Shown here in pieces: positions 33,635-41,752 of a stretch of 64,000 nucleotides of DNA. The stretch is taken from NCBI RefSeq assembly GCF_040549045.1, contig NZ_JBEWTB010000002.1, forward strand, positions 4,018,501 to 4,082,500, in the 5' to 3' direction. Under the pieces are notes generated by a model. The model was given only the letters and a program-made list of their open reading frames with translations. It was not told the DNA's origin and did no database searches. The translations under genes and the position numbers were made by a program. This stretch comes from Endozoicomonas sp. NE40 (GTDB taxonomy: Bacteria; Pseudomonadota; Gammaproteobacteria; Pseudomonadales; Endozoicomonadaceae). Position 1 is the first letter of the stretch, and each line of letters starts with the position of its first letter.

Positions 33635-35331
33635 AGCATTTGTGCGATGTCACTGAGAGCCACGTCTTCCCTGTCTGCAGCACTGCGGTATTTATATTCT
33701 ACCTGATCATTGGACAGTCCACGGTCGCTCAGTACTACCCGGTGTGGAATGCCAATCAGTTCCATATCAGCAAACTTAACACCCGGGCTGGCTTTGCGAT
33801 CGTCCAGCAGAACGTCGTAACCTGCTTCTGTCAGTTCCCTGTACAGGTTTTCGGCGGCTTCCCGAACGGCTTCAGACTTCTCCATCTTCAGGCCTACGAT
33901 GGCAATCTGGAAAGGTGCAATGCTTTCCGGCCAGATAATGCCACGGTCGTCGTGGTTCTGCTCAATTGCGGCGGCCACCACACGGGAGACGCCCAGACCG
34001 TAGCAGCCCATCAGCATGGTGACAGCTTTGCCATTTTCATCCAGAACCTTAGCGCCCATGGCTTCGGAGTATTTGGTGCCAAGCTGGAAAATATGTCCTA
34101 CTTCGATGCCGCGCTTCATGATCAGCTTGCCTTTGCCACATGGGCTTGGGTCGCCTTCTACCACATTGCGCAGGTCTTCAATACGGTCAAACCGGGCGTC
34201 ACGTTCCCAGTTAATGTTGAAGTGGTGTTTGCCTTCAATATTGGCACCTGCGCCAAAATCGGACATAACGGCAACGCTGCGGTCAACAATGCATGGAATT
34301 TTGATACCAACCGGACCCAGAGAGCCGGGGCCTGCACCCATGATGTCCCTGATCTCTTCATCGGTGGCAAAACGCAGGGGCTCGGCAACGTCTGGCAGAT
34401 GCTCTGCCTTGATTTCGTTCAGCTCGTGGTCACCACGAACCAGCAGGGCAACAAAGTCAGACTCTGTTTCTTCACTGGCGGCAACAATCAGCGTTTTAAC
34501 GGTTTTTTCAACGGGCAGATTGAACTGTTCGACCAGGTTCGCAATGGTTTTGGCATCTGGCGTATCGACCAGCTCCATGTCTGCTGTGGGGGCAGCGCGG
34601 TCATGGGCAGGGGCTACCGCTTCAGCCTTTTCAACGTTGGCGGCGTAATTGCTTTCTTCGCAGAAAACGATGGCATCTTCACCGGAGTCTGCCAGTACAT
34701 GGATTTCGTGGGAAGCGTTACCGCCGATGGAACCGGTGTCCGCTTCTACGGCGCGGAAGTTAAGACCCAGACGCTCGAAAATGCGGAAATAGGTGTCGTG
34801 CATGTTCTGGTATTCGGCGCTCAGGCACTCCTGATCCTTATGGAAGGAGTAAGCGTCTTTCATAATGAACTCACGACCACGCATCAGGCCAAAGCGTGGA
34901 CGGATTTCGTCACGGAACTTGGTCTGAATCTGATACAGGTTGGCAGGCAGCTGCTTGTAGCTGCTGATTTCGTCACGAACCATATCGGTAATGACTTCTT
35001 CGTGTGTCGGACCGATAACGAAGTCACGCTGATGACGATCCTTCAAACGCAGCAGTTCCTGGCCGTACTGTTCCCAGCGACCGGTTTCCTGCCACAGCTC
35101 CGCAGGTTGAACCGCTGGCATCAGTACTTCCTGGGCGCCGGAACGATCCATCTCTTCACGAACGATCTGCTCGACTTTGCGAAGTACTTTCAGGCCCATT
35201 GGCATCCAGGTGTACAGTCCGGATGCCAGTTTGCGGATCATGCCTGCTCGCAGCATCAGCTGATGGCTGATAACGACGGCATCAGACGGGGTTTCCTTGA
35301 GGGTAGCCATCAAGGACTGACTTGTGCGCAT
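33616..35331 (-). CDS. proS: Prolyl-tRNA synthetase
   Basis: A 571-residue class II aminoacyl-tRNA synthetase of the bacterial type with the inserted editing domain (about residues 225-405). Motif 2 is TKFRDEIRPRFGLMRGREFIMKDAYSF, and motif 3 is in the GLGVSRVVAAAIEQNHD region. The C-terminal anticodon-binding domain begins at IAIVGLKMEKSEAVRE and ends KDKLG. The length matches E. coli ProS. A partial copy of its 3' end lies at 32.7 kb. Confidence 0.96.
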   Translation of the reverse strand: MRTSQSLMATLKETPSDAVVISHQLMLRAGMIRKLASGLYTWMPMGLKVLRKVEQIVREEMDRSGAQEVLMPAVQPAELWQETGRWEQYGQELLRLKDRHQRDFVIGPTHEEVITDMVRDEISSYKQLPANLYQIQTKFRDEIRPRFGLMRGREFIMKDAYSFHKDQECLSAEYQNMHDTYFRIFERLGLNFRAVEADTGSIGGNASHEIHVLADSGEDAIVFCEESNYAANVEKAEAVAPAHDRAAPTADMELVDTPDAKTIANLVEQFNLPVEKTVKTLIVAASEETESDFVALLVRGDHELNEIKAEHLPDVAEPLRFATDEEIRDIMGAGPGSLGPVGIKIPCIVDRSVAVMSDFGAGANIEGKHHFNINWERDARFDRIEDLRNVVEGDPSPCGKGKLIMKRGIEVGHIFQLGTKYSEAMGAKVLDENGKAVTMLMGCYGLGVSRVVAAAIEQNHDDRGIIWPESIAPFQIAIVGLKMEKSEAVREAAENLYRELTEAGYDVLLDDRKASPGVKFADMELIGIPHRVVLSDRGLSNDQVEYKYRSAADREDVALSDIAQMLKDKLG

Positions 35332-35558
35332 GTGTGCGAATATCCTCTTTAACGACGGTGGGAGCCTGTTGAACTTATGATGTCCGGAAGGCCCCCTGCC
35401 AGCGGACTTTTACAGTCACTGGCAGAGCTGTCGACATTCAAAAAGCGGTATTTTACGGTCTGTCGACGTTTTTTTCATCTTTACCTGCATGAATACGGTT
35501 TTCAGTCTGCAACATGTCAGATATAGTGTGCCGGTTTGTACTGACTTCGGAGCCTGTA

Positions 35559-35975
35559 ATGGAAGAATTTCCGTTGGACCCTCAATTGGAAAAAGACTGC
35601 GTAGTACTGGGTGACCTGCCGTTGTGCCGTGTTCTGCTGATGAATGACGCCACCTATCCGTGGTGTATTCTGGTACCTCGTGTCACGGAAATTGAGGAAC
35701 TGTTTCAACTGGTGGATGAATTGCAGATTCAGGTGGCTCTTGAGTCTGGTATCCTGTCCCGCTATATGAACGACCTGTTCGAAGCGGACAAGATGAATGT
35801 TGCGGCACTGGGTAACAAGGTGCGACAGCTGCACATGCACCACGTTGTTCGCAAACAGAATGATGCGGCCTGGCCTGAGCCTGTATGGGGCAAGGCACCA
35901 GCCCAACCGTATTCCGACAATGAACTGGCTGAGATGCGTGAGAAGTTTCAGCCTTTGTTCGCCCGATTTGGTTAA
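35559..35975 (+). CDS. HIT-family hydrolase
   Basis: A 138-residue histidine-triad protein: MEEFPLDPQLEKDCVVLGD, CRVLLMNDATYPWCILVPRV and RQLHMHHVVRKQNDAAWP. The triad reads H-M-H-H-V rather than the strict H-x-H-x-H but fits the pseudomonad HIT subgroup. Members hydrolyse nucleotide phosphoramidates or mononucleotide conjugates; the substrate is unknown here. The ATG at 35559, preceded by GGAG, is preferred to an ATG 15 codons upstream. It is followed by slyX 26 bases later, an order seen in related genomes. Confidence 0.85.
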   Translation: MEEFPLDPQLEKDCVVLGDLPLCRVLLMNDATYPWCILVPRVTEIEELFQLVDELQIQVALESGILSRYMNDLFEADKMNVAALGNKVRQLHMHHVVRKQNDAAWPEPVWGKAPAQPYSDNELAEMREKFQPLFARFG

Positions 35976-36001
35976 GTGTTCGCCTGAACCGGGAGCTAGT
36001 C

Positions 36002-36205
36002 ATGAAAGATGAGTTAATTGAACTGCAGACGCAGATGAGCTTTCAGGAAGATACGGTCGCTCAGCTGAATGATGTAGTGACTCGCCAGCAACAGGAAATT
36101 GATCAGCTGAAGCTGCAGGTTGAGCAGTTGAAGAAGCAGATGCAGGAAGTGGTTGCGGGTGATGTGGAAGGTGATTCGGACGAAGCGCCGCCTCCGCATT
36201 ATTAA
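36002..36205 (+). CDS. slyX: SlyX family protein
   Basis: A 67-residue coiled-coil protein: LIELQTQMSFQEDTVAQLNDV, then QQQEIDQLKLQVEQLKKQM and a C-terminal EAPPPHY, the SlyX hallmark. The function is unknown. GGGAG precedes the ATG. A strong terminator follows. Confidence 0.9.
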   Translation: MKDELIELQTQMSFQEDTVAQLNDVVTRQQQEIDQLKLQVEQLKKQMQEVVAGDVEGDSDEAPPPHY

Positions 36206-36232
36206 TTTTTAATAGCTCTTTACAGTTATGAT

Positions 36233-36266
36233 AAAAAAACACCGGATTAATCTCCGGTGTTTTTTT
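36233..36266. terminator. Strong bidirectional terminator, slyX / cold-shock gene
   Basis: A7-CACCGGA pairs with TCCGGTG-T7 around a TTAATC loop, between convergent genes. It has a T-run on both strands. Confidence 0.9.
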
Positions 36267-36289
36267 ATTAGTGAGAGTGGAGCTATTGG

Positions 36290-36886
36290 TTAACGGCCTT
36301 TGGGGGCAGCAATCACATCTTCAGCCTGCAAGCCCTTGTCTTTCTCTACCACCACAAATTCGACTCGCTGGCCTTCAGTGAGTACACGATGGCCTTCTCC
36401 CCGAATAGCGCGATAGTGAACAAACACGTCGTCGCCCTGGTCACGGGTAATAAAACCAAACCCTTTGGTGACATTAAACCATTTTACGGTACCGGTTTCC
36501 CGGTCAGTATCCTGGTATTCCATCGGACTGACCGGATTAAAAGACTTCAGGTTAATCAGTACATGCAGTGCGACCCCGACACAGATCAGCATGACGATCA
36601 AAGGCATAGTGACCAGTGTTTGTCCAAAAATCGCCAGGGCAGGCAGAGCGGATGCTGCAATCAGCACCAGGGCTGACAGCAGCTGGACGACTTTCAGTTT
36701 GCAGCGACAAACGGTCAGATAGCTTCCCAGACAAAAGTGAACCAGAGTCGCAATCAATAACAGGAATACCGGCGTGGAAGCGGGCAGCGTCTGGTGGATG
36801 GCAGCAGCAATGAGTCGGCCGTCAATCACCAGAACAATCAGTCCCAGAAGCCCGGCCAGGGCATGGATAAATTTGAGATGTTTCAA
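36290..36886 (-). CDS. Membrane protein with C-terminal cold-shock domain
   Basis: A 198-residue protein with four membrane helices in residues 5-115 (GLLGLIVLVIDG, VFLLLIATLVHFCLG, ALVLIAASALPALAIFG, MPLIVMLICVGVALHVLI), joined to a cold-shock domain at about 132-198. The domain keeps the RNA-binding motifs GTVKWFNVTKGFGFI and DVFVHYRAI. Such fusions occur in marine gammaproteobacteria; the role is unknown, probably an RNA-binding function at the membrane. Confidence 0.85.
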   Translation of the reverse strand: MKHLKFIHALAGLLGLIVLVIDGRLIAAAIHQTLPASTPVFLLLIATLVHFCLGSYLTVCRCKLKVVQLLSALVLIAASALPALAIFGQTLVTMPLIVMLICVGVALHVLINLKSFNPVSPMEYQDTDRETGTVKWFNVTKGFGFITRDQGDDVFVHYRAIRGEGHRVLTEGQRVEFVVVEKDKGLQAEDVIAAPKGR

Positions 36887-37493
36887 GGCAGTTCCCTTTT
36901 TATATCAGGCGGGTGACATAAACCATGAATCCGCCTGCAGGTTGTTATAGTTAAAAACTGAAAATATTGGATTGAACCTCTCTGGAAAACATCAGGATCG
37001 AGTGGCTGATTCCAGATAACAGGTAATCCATGCAGCTAAACAACGACTTATTTTTTAATCAGCCTGAAAAGCAACCAGGCAGCTTTTCATTTTTTGCACC
37101 CTTTCTATCTGCATAAGGAACAAAAGAAATTACACGAAAAGCTCAGGCTCAGAGACTGATTATTACACCTTTTTTCGTTAATGTAACCTGATACGTTTTT
37201 GACCTCAATGGCTTTGTACCCCTTGGCAGACCTGACTTTTATGTCATAAATAATTGTTGAAAAAATGCTCGCAGATAAAAAATACTGTTGGTATAGTGGA
37301 TTTAGATGTCCTGAAAGCATTAAAAACACTGGTATTTAGGGCTTTCAGAGAAAAGAGGAGTGATCTGAAGTGCAGTTTGCAGGTGTTTTTGGTTCTCCTC
37401 AGGAAACGCATCAGCCTGGTGTAGTGGCAGATAATAAACTGCAGCGAAATGCCGCAGTGTTTGTACAGGGATAACCATCAGGAGACTAACAGC
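36887..37493 (+). other. Gene-free region with orphan hairpins upstream of the HU-like gene
   Basis: 607 bases without a convincing gene. A CAGGCGG/CCGCCTG inverted repeat lies at 36906-36937 and an intrinsic-terminator-like hairpin at 37066-37095, with no plus-strand gene before it. Together they could bound a small RNA of about 190 nt. A minus-strand frame at 37105-37329 has no start signal and no recognisable features. The last 100 bases should hold the promoter of the HU-like gene. Confidence 0.35.
37066..37095 (+). terminator. Orphan terminator-like hairpin
   Basis: GAAAAGC pairs with GCTTTTC across a 9-base loop, followed by ATTTTTT. No known plus-strand gene lies upstream. Confidence 0.5.
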
Positions 37494-37835
37494 ATGGCAG
37501 GTAAAAAAGCCGCAGCTATCAAGGATCGATACAGCAAAACCCAGATTATCGCTGAAATTGCTGACAATACGGGGCTGACCAGAAAAGAAGTCGGAGCCGT
37601 TTTTGATGAACTCAGTGACCTCGTTGAGCGTCATGTTAAAAAACGGGGGTGTGGAGAGTTTACCCTTCCCGGTCTGTTGAAAATTGTTACCAAGAAAAAA
37701 CCGGCTCAGAAAGCCCGCAAGGGTGTTCCTAATCCTTTCCGACCGGGGGAGCTTATGGATGTTCCAGCCAAACCAGCTACTACGCAGGTTAAAGTTCGTC
37801 CATTGAAAAAGCTGAAGGAATACGCTCTATCTTAG
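37494..37835 (+). CDS. HU-family DNA-binding protein
   Basis: A 113-residue basic protein with an HU/IHF fold: KTQIIAEIADNTGLTRKEVGAVFDEL (helical body), GCGEFTLPGLLKIVTKKKPAQKARKG and NPFRPGEL in place of the HU arm, with a Lys-rich end. It is longer than canonical HU (90 residues) and belongs to a variant group common in gammaproteobacteria. It bends or coats DNA. The ATG at 37494 follows AGGAG. A terminator follows 22 bases after the stop. Confidence 0.88.
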   Translation: MAGKKAAAIKDRYSKTQIIAEIADNTGLTRKEVGAVFDELSDLVERHVKKRGCGEFTLPGLLKIVTKKKPAQKARKGVPNPFRPGELMDVPAKPATTQVKVRPLKKLKEYALS

Positions 37836-37857
37836 TCTGTCACGTCAGGCAAAACAA

Positions 37858-37887
37858 AAGGGAGGCATCTGGCCTCCCTTCTTTTTT
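37858..37887 (+). terminator. Terminator of the HU-like gene
   Basis: AAGGGAGGC pairs with GCCTCCCTT across ATCTG, followed by CTTTTTT. A strong intrinsic terminator. Confidence 0.9.
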
Positions 37888-37959
37888 GGTTCACTGTTAC
37901 TTCTTTGGGTGGTGCCCGCAGGCACCGACTACTGTTTCAGCAATAACGACAGCAGGGAC

Positions 37960-39258
37960 TTAGAATACTGCAATGTTGTACTTCACGATGAAGCGGGTGT
38001 CCTTGATGACAACATCTTTAGCATTGTTCTTTTCTTCAGTGTTTTTGGCATAGCGCAGTTGTGCAGTCAGACCTTCAACTTGAGGGAATGCGTACTTCAG
38101 GCTGAGGTTGTACTCTTTTTCATCGAGTGTTTTGCCATCAGTGGTTTTAAAGTCAGAAGTGACATAGGCTGCACTGGCACTCAGGCCATCGACTAAGCCA
38201 ACAAAATCATAACCTGCACTCAGTCCAATGGCTTTTTGGCCGTTCTTGTTAAAGTCGCTGTATTGGACAGCGTTATAGCCAAAATAGCCTGTATCGTCAC
38301 TACCACCCATCCAGCCATGGGCGTATGAATCTGACAACAGTTCTTCACCATCAACAATCAGAGAAATGTTGTTTTTCTTTACTTTTGTATACGCCAATCC
38401 AAGCGAAGCTTGTCCAATGTCGGCCCCCACTTTTATGCCCCATGCGCTCATTTTTTTGTCAACTTCTGCAGCCTTCAAAAGATCGTTTATTAAGCCGTCA
38501 GCAGTCATTTGACCGTATTGAGCGCCTACAGACAGGCCAACGCCGCTTACTTCAGCCACATAATTTACTTCTGTTAAGTATTTTTTTGCAAAATCATTTT
38601 GTTGAGCATAAGCAGAATGAAGATCCAGACCATTACCAAAGTCATATGATCCGCCGAAAGACATCACAGCTTCATCATTGATTTTTAATTTGTCATCAAT
38701 GGTTTGGTATTTATCGTAACCTGCTCTTGTTTTTGCATTTGCTTTTGTTGCCCAGACGCCGAATACGCTCAGGCCTTGATAGTTATAGTCAGCATAAAAC
38801 GCTTCAGTCATACTTGGCAGTGCGCGACTGTCGGAGTCATTGATAAGAGGTGTGTCGAGCTGCATGCGACCGTATTTGGCAACACCGCTATCCATCAGAT
38901 TGAACTTGATGGCATAACCTGTTTTACCAAAGCTGTTGGAGTCGCCTTTTGTATCAACCGGAAGAACCCCGGGATTTGTATTACCGTCTACATTTGATGC
39001 TCCTAACTTAAGCGCATAGTAGGCGTTGATATCGATACCAACGATATTCTCAAAGTAGCCGGAAGAGTAATCAGCTCTAATTGCCTGAGCCCACTGTGAA
39101 CTTGAGTCATCATACGAGTTCTTTTGCTCATTAGAACGCTCGTGGAAGTGATTACGCAACTCAATATTCAGGCTGGAATCATCAACAAACGAGTTAGCCT
39201 GGGCTGCAGAGGCCAGCATAACAGCGGCACTGAGAACGCTCAGTTGTGTGAGTTTCAT
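37960..39258 (-). CDS. OprD-family outer-membrane porin (second of pair)
   Basis: A 432-residue outer-membrane beta-barrel with a signal peptide (LSVLSAAVMLASAAQANS) and OprD-type features: an N-terminal FVDDSSLNIELRNHFHER, alternating amphipathic strands, and a C-terminal terminal-Phe strand (TRFIVKYNIAVF) recognised by the Bam complex. OprD-type porins give entry to amino acids, peptides or small organic acids; the substrate here is unknown. It follows the related 39503-40987 gene, and the pair probably arose by duplication, though the proteins have diverged strongly. Confidence 0.85.
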   Translation of the reverse strand: MKLTQLSVLSAAVMLASAAQANSFVDDSSLNIELRNHFHERSNEQKNSYDDSSSQWAQAIRADYSSGYFENIVGIDINAYYALKLGASNVDGNTNPGVLPVDTKGDSNSFGKTGYAIKFNLMDSGVAKYGRMQLDTPLINDSDSRALPSMTEAFYADYNYQGLSVFGVWATKANAKTRAGYDKYQTIDDKLKINDEAVMSFGGSYDFGNGLDLHSAYAQQNDFAKKYLTEVNYVAEVSGVGLSVGAQYGQMTADGLINDLLKAAEVDKKMSAWGIKVGADIGQASLGLAYTKVKKNNISLIVDGEELLSDSYAHGWMGGSDDTGYFGYNAVQYSDFNKNGQKAIGLSAGYDFVGLVDGLSASAAYVTSDFKTTDGKTLDEKEYNLSLKYAFPQVEGLTAQLRYAKNTEEKNNAKDVVIKDTRFIVKYNIAVF

Positions 39259-39463
39259 GGTTTAGTTCCTTGCTGTGTTTATTATATTTGTGACCCTGAT
39301 TCCTTCATTTGTTTATACAGCTCTTGAATGAAGTACATCAAATCTCCCCATAGGGTCATCCAAGATTTTCTACAACCATCATGCAAATTGCAACCGGTAA
39401 ATGTAAAAATATTACAGATGTTAAATAATTCAGTGGTGGAACCAATTGTACGATGGGGTTGAC

Positions 39464-39493
39464 CTGATAAGTCAGGCGTCCATGCCTTATCAG
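39464..39493 (-). terminator. Hairpin after the first OprD gene
   Basis: CTGATAAG and CTTATCAG form an 8-bp stem across a 14-base loop 10 bases past the stop at 39503. There is no clear T-run, so termination may be partial. Confidence 0.45.
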
Positions 39494-39502
39494 AGAAGTG
39501 CG

Positions 39503-40987
39503 TCAGAAGACGCTGAGAGTGTAATCCACAAATACTCTCAAATCCGTTTTACCCTCATAGCGGAAGTCTTTTTTGCTTTCATTTTTCATTTCACTCAGCT
39601 CTTCGTCACCTTCATACTGTGCATAAAGCACAGTAACACTCAGGCCCTTCAGAGCTTTTTGTTGGAAGGCATAGCCAAACTTTACGTTGTGTTCTTTTTC
39701 TTTGTACTTGTCGGTGTAATCAGGTTTATTGGTGGCTTCTATGTCTTTACCTGCTGTGTAGGTGTAGCCCATGGATAAGCCGGGCAAACCCAGATTGTCG
39801 AAAGCGTAGGAGACACCCGCCTGCCAGACGGATTCGCCATTGTGATTAAAGGCGGAAATCTGACGTTTGGTTCGAAAGCCTATTTCGTCATAGTCACGAC
39901 CAGAGTCGTAGGCCAGATGAAAATCAAACTCGCCGAGAGCGCCGTTCTTTTTCGCTTCTACCTGACTGTAAGAAGCCATAAATGACAACATCTCGAAGGT
40001 CAGCCTGGCATTTAAGTTATAAAGGTTAGCGTCTTTGTCAAAACCTCCAAACGTTTTACCGTCTGATTTCCATTTATTACCGTTTTCTTCACCCTTGTAA
40101 TACTGTCCTTCCAGAAGGAGGGAGGTCTGGTCATCCAGCAGAAAGGTATAATTTAAGTTGGCGTGATAAAGCTTCAGGTAGGACTCACTTTCGGCGTAGG
40201 CCAGATCAGATCCCAGTCCTGACTCATGGTTATACGACCCACCCATGGTGTAGATGTGGTCAATGGCTTCGAATTTTTTGTCCCGCCCTTCCCTGCCTGG
40301 CTTTAAACTGGTGAATTTTTCCATTTTATCATGGTTGTAAATGGAAACTCTGTTGGTCCACGCGCCATAAAACTCAAAATCCCCTACCTCTGCCTCTGCC
40401 ATTGCGCCCTGAAAACGTGTTGGTGTCAAACGGTAGTAGGTATTTAGCAGAGGTTTTTCGATAGGAATCCAGCCGGCTTTCCCTTTAATGTTCATTCTCT
40501 CCTGGCCAGCCATGCCTTTAAGGTAAATCTGTCCTAGCTTGGTATAGCTGTCCTGTTTGGAGGTGTAGAGTCCTTTGTGTTCATTAAAAACGAGTGGCTC
40601 CTCTTTTAATATGGTTGTGCCATATTCGTCTTTATTACCAATCAGCTTTAAACCGCCATAAAGCGACGCATCGACACCAATTGCAGCGGTATTGCTTCCC
40701 AGCCAGGCTGATTCGAAATTGATTTCCAGTCCCTGACCCCAGCCCAGCTGTTTGTTATGAGTTTTAACTTTGCGAAGCGAGTGGTCTGATAATTCTTCGT
40801 AGTAGTATTTGCTGAAGTCTCTAAGCTGACGATCCTGATAATAATTACGCAGTTTCAGGGATAAATGATGGTCGTTATTGTCAGGGTCGTAGAGATGATC
40901 TGCGGCCTGTGAAGGTGGTGCAGATAATGAACTCAAGGCAGTCAAAAGAACTACGGTACTTGTCGCAGATGAAACGGCAAGTTTCAT
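39503..40987 (-). CDS. OprD-family outer-membrane porin (first of pair)
   Basis: A 494-residue outer-membrane porin. The signal peptide is VVLLTALSSLSAPPSQA, then DHHLSLKLRNYYQDRQLRDFSKYYYEEL, the OprD-type N-terminal strand. Tyr/Asp/Lys-rich loops (for example DKMEKFTSLKPGREGRDKKF) follow, and the protein ends LRVFVDYTLSVF. It is larger than its neighbour because of longer surface loops. The 260-base spacer before it is A+T-rich and includes an AAAACAG/CTGTTTT palindrome near 41086-41103. Substrate unknown. Confidence 0.85.
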   Translation of the reverse strand: MKLAVSSATSTVVLLTALSSLSAPPSQAADHLYDPDNNDHHLSLKLRNYYQDRQLRDFSKYYYEELSDHSLRKVKTHNKQLGWGQGLEINFESAWLGSNTAAIGVDASLYGGLKLIGNKDEYGTTILKEEPLVFNEHKGLYTSKQDSYTKLGQIYLKGMAGQERMNIKGKAGWIPIEKPLLNTYYRLTPTRFQGAMAEAEVGDFEFYGAWTNRVSIYNHDKMEKFTSLKPGREGRDKKFEAIDHIYTMGGSYNHESGLGSDLAYAESESYLKLYHANLNYTFLLDDQTSLLLEGQYYKGEENGNKWKSDGKTFGGFDKDANLYNLNARLTFEMLSFMASYSQVEAKKNGALGEFDFHLAYDSGRDYDEIGFRTKRQISAFNHNGESVWQAGVSYAFDNLGLPGLSMGYTYTAGKDIEATNKPDYTDKYKEKEHNVKFGYAFQQKALKGLSVTVLYAQYEGDEELSEMKNESKKDFRYEGKTDLRVFVDYTLSVF

Positions 40988-41247
40988 TGAGAAGTGCTCC
41001 TGAGATAGAGCGGGCGCTTCATTATTTTTGATTAAGGTTATCGCCGCCCGTGTGTTAGTGATTCTGTCATTTGAGTAATTCAGTAAAACAGTGATCTGTT
41101 TTTTTGCAAATTACGATAAAGAATAAAAAATTATTTTTTGTTTCTTTTTATTTTTATGCATCGGACTAATGGCTAAACCTCTATAAATTACGAATGTTTA
41201 TAATGAGTTGAATAATGGCGGAAAAATGTAAAGAGTGGGGATAAGGC

Positions 41248-41748
41248 ATGGACAGGCCGGTCTCTGGTGATAAGCCAACAGAATCTGAAGCCAGCCCAGA
41301 GGAATGGCTTTCTTATTTAAAGCAGGGGGGAACCCTGGGAAAGCTCAGGCAGGTAAATTCCGAACAGATGGAAGCCATGTATACGCTGGGCTATGGGCAT
41401 TTTGATATAGGGCATTATGCCGAGGCTCTCAGGGTATTTCGATACCTTGCAATGCTTGATCACTGGAATGCCCGCTATTTTCTTGCCATTGGTTACTGCC
41501 TTTATCAGTTGAAGCATTATGCCGATGCAATTCCGGCACTGTCCTACGCAGAGCGGCTTGATAAACAGGACCCAAGGCCGTCATTATGCATGACCGAGTG
41601 CTTCATAAGCCTCAAAAATCGCAAACTGGCCAAAAAAGCCCTGGCGGAAGCCGTCAAAAGGCTGAAGGTCAGTAAAGACTGGGATGAAGAAAGGAAACAG
41701 GCAAAACAACTAAAACATTATCTGGTGAATCAGTCAGGAAGGAGTTAG
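41248..41748 (+). CDS. SycD/LcrH-type (class II) T3SS translocator chaperone
   Basis: A 166-residue TPR protein of the SycD/LcrH/IpgC type. The three TPRs are visible from MYTLGYGHFDIGHYAEALRVF, through YFLAIGYCLYQLKHYADAIPALSYA, to PRPSLCMTECFISLKNRKLAKKAL. Such chaperones keep hydrophobic translocators or regulators soluble in the cytosol. The Asp/Pro-rich N-terminus is disordered. The next gene starts four bases after its stop, which makes that product the probable client. No other T3SS gene adjoins. Confidence 0.85.
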   Translation: MDRPVSGDKPTESEASPEEWLSYLKQGGTLGKLRQVNSEQMEAMYTLGYGHFDIGHYAEALRVFRYLAMLDHWNARYFLAIGYCLYQLKHYADAIPALSYAERLDKQDPRPSLCMTECFISLKNRKLAKKALAEAVKRLKVSKDWDEERKQAKQLKHYLVNQSGRS

Positions 41749-41752
41749 ACAT

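Noticed and set aside
33514..35352. Plus-strand open frame of 612 codons opposite proS
   Set aside because: It is the exact antisense of prolyl-tRNA synthetase and has no domain-like sequence; the proS motifs are unambiguous.
37105..37329. Minus-strand frame of 74 codons in the gene-free stretch
   Set aside because: No ribosome-binding site, family resemblance or codon bias; retained only as part of the spacer description.
41086..41106. Hairpin AAAACAG/CTGTTTT with a T-run
   Set aside because: It looks like a terminator but stands upstream of the OprD gene on the minus strand with no gene ending there; a simple A+T-rich palindrome is as likely.
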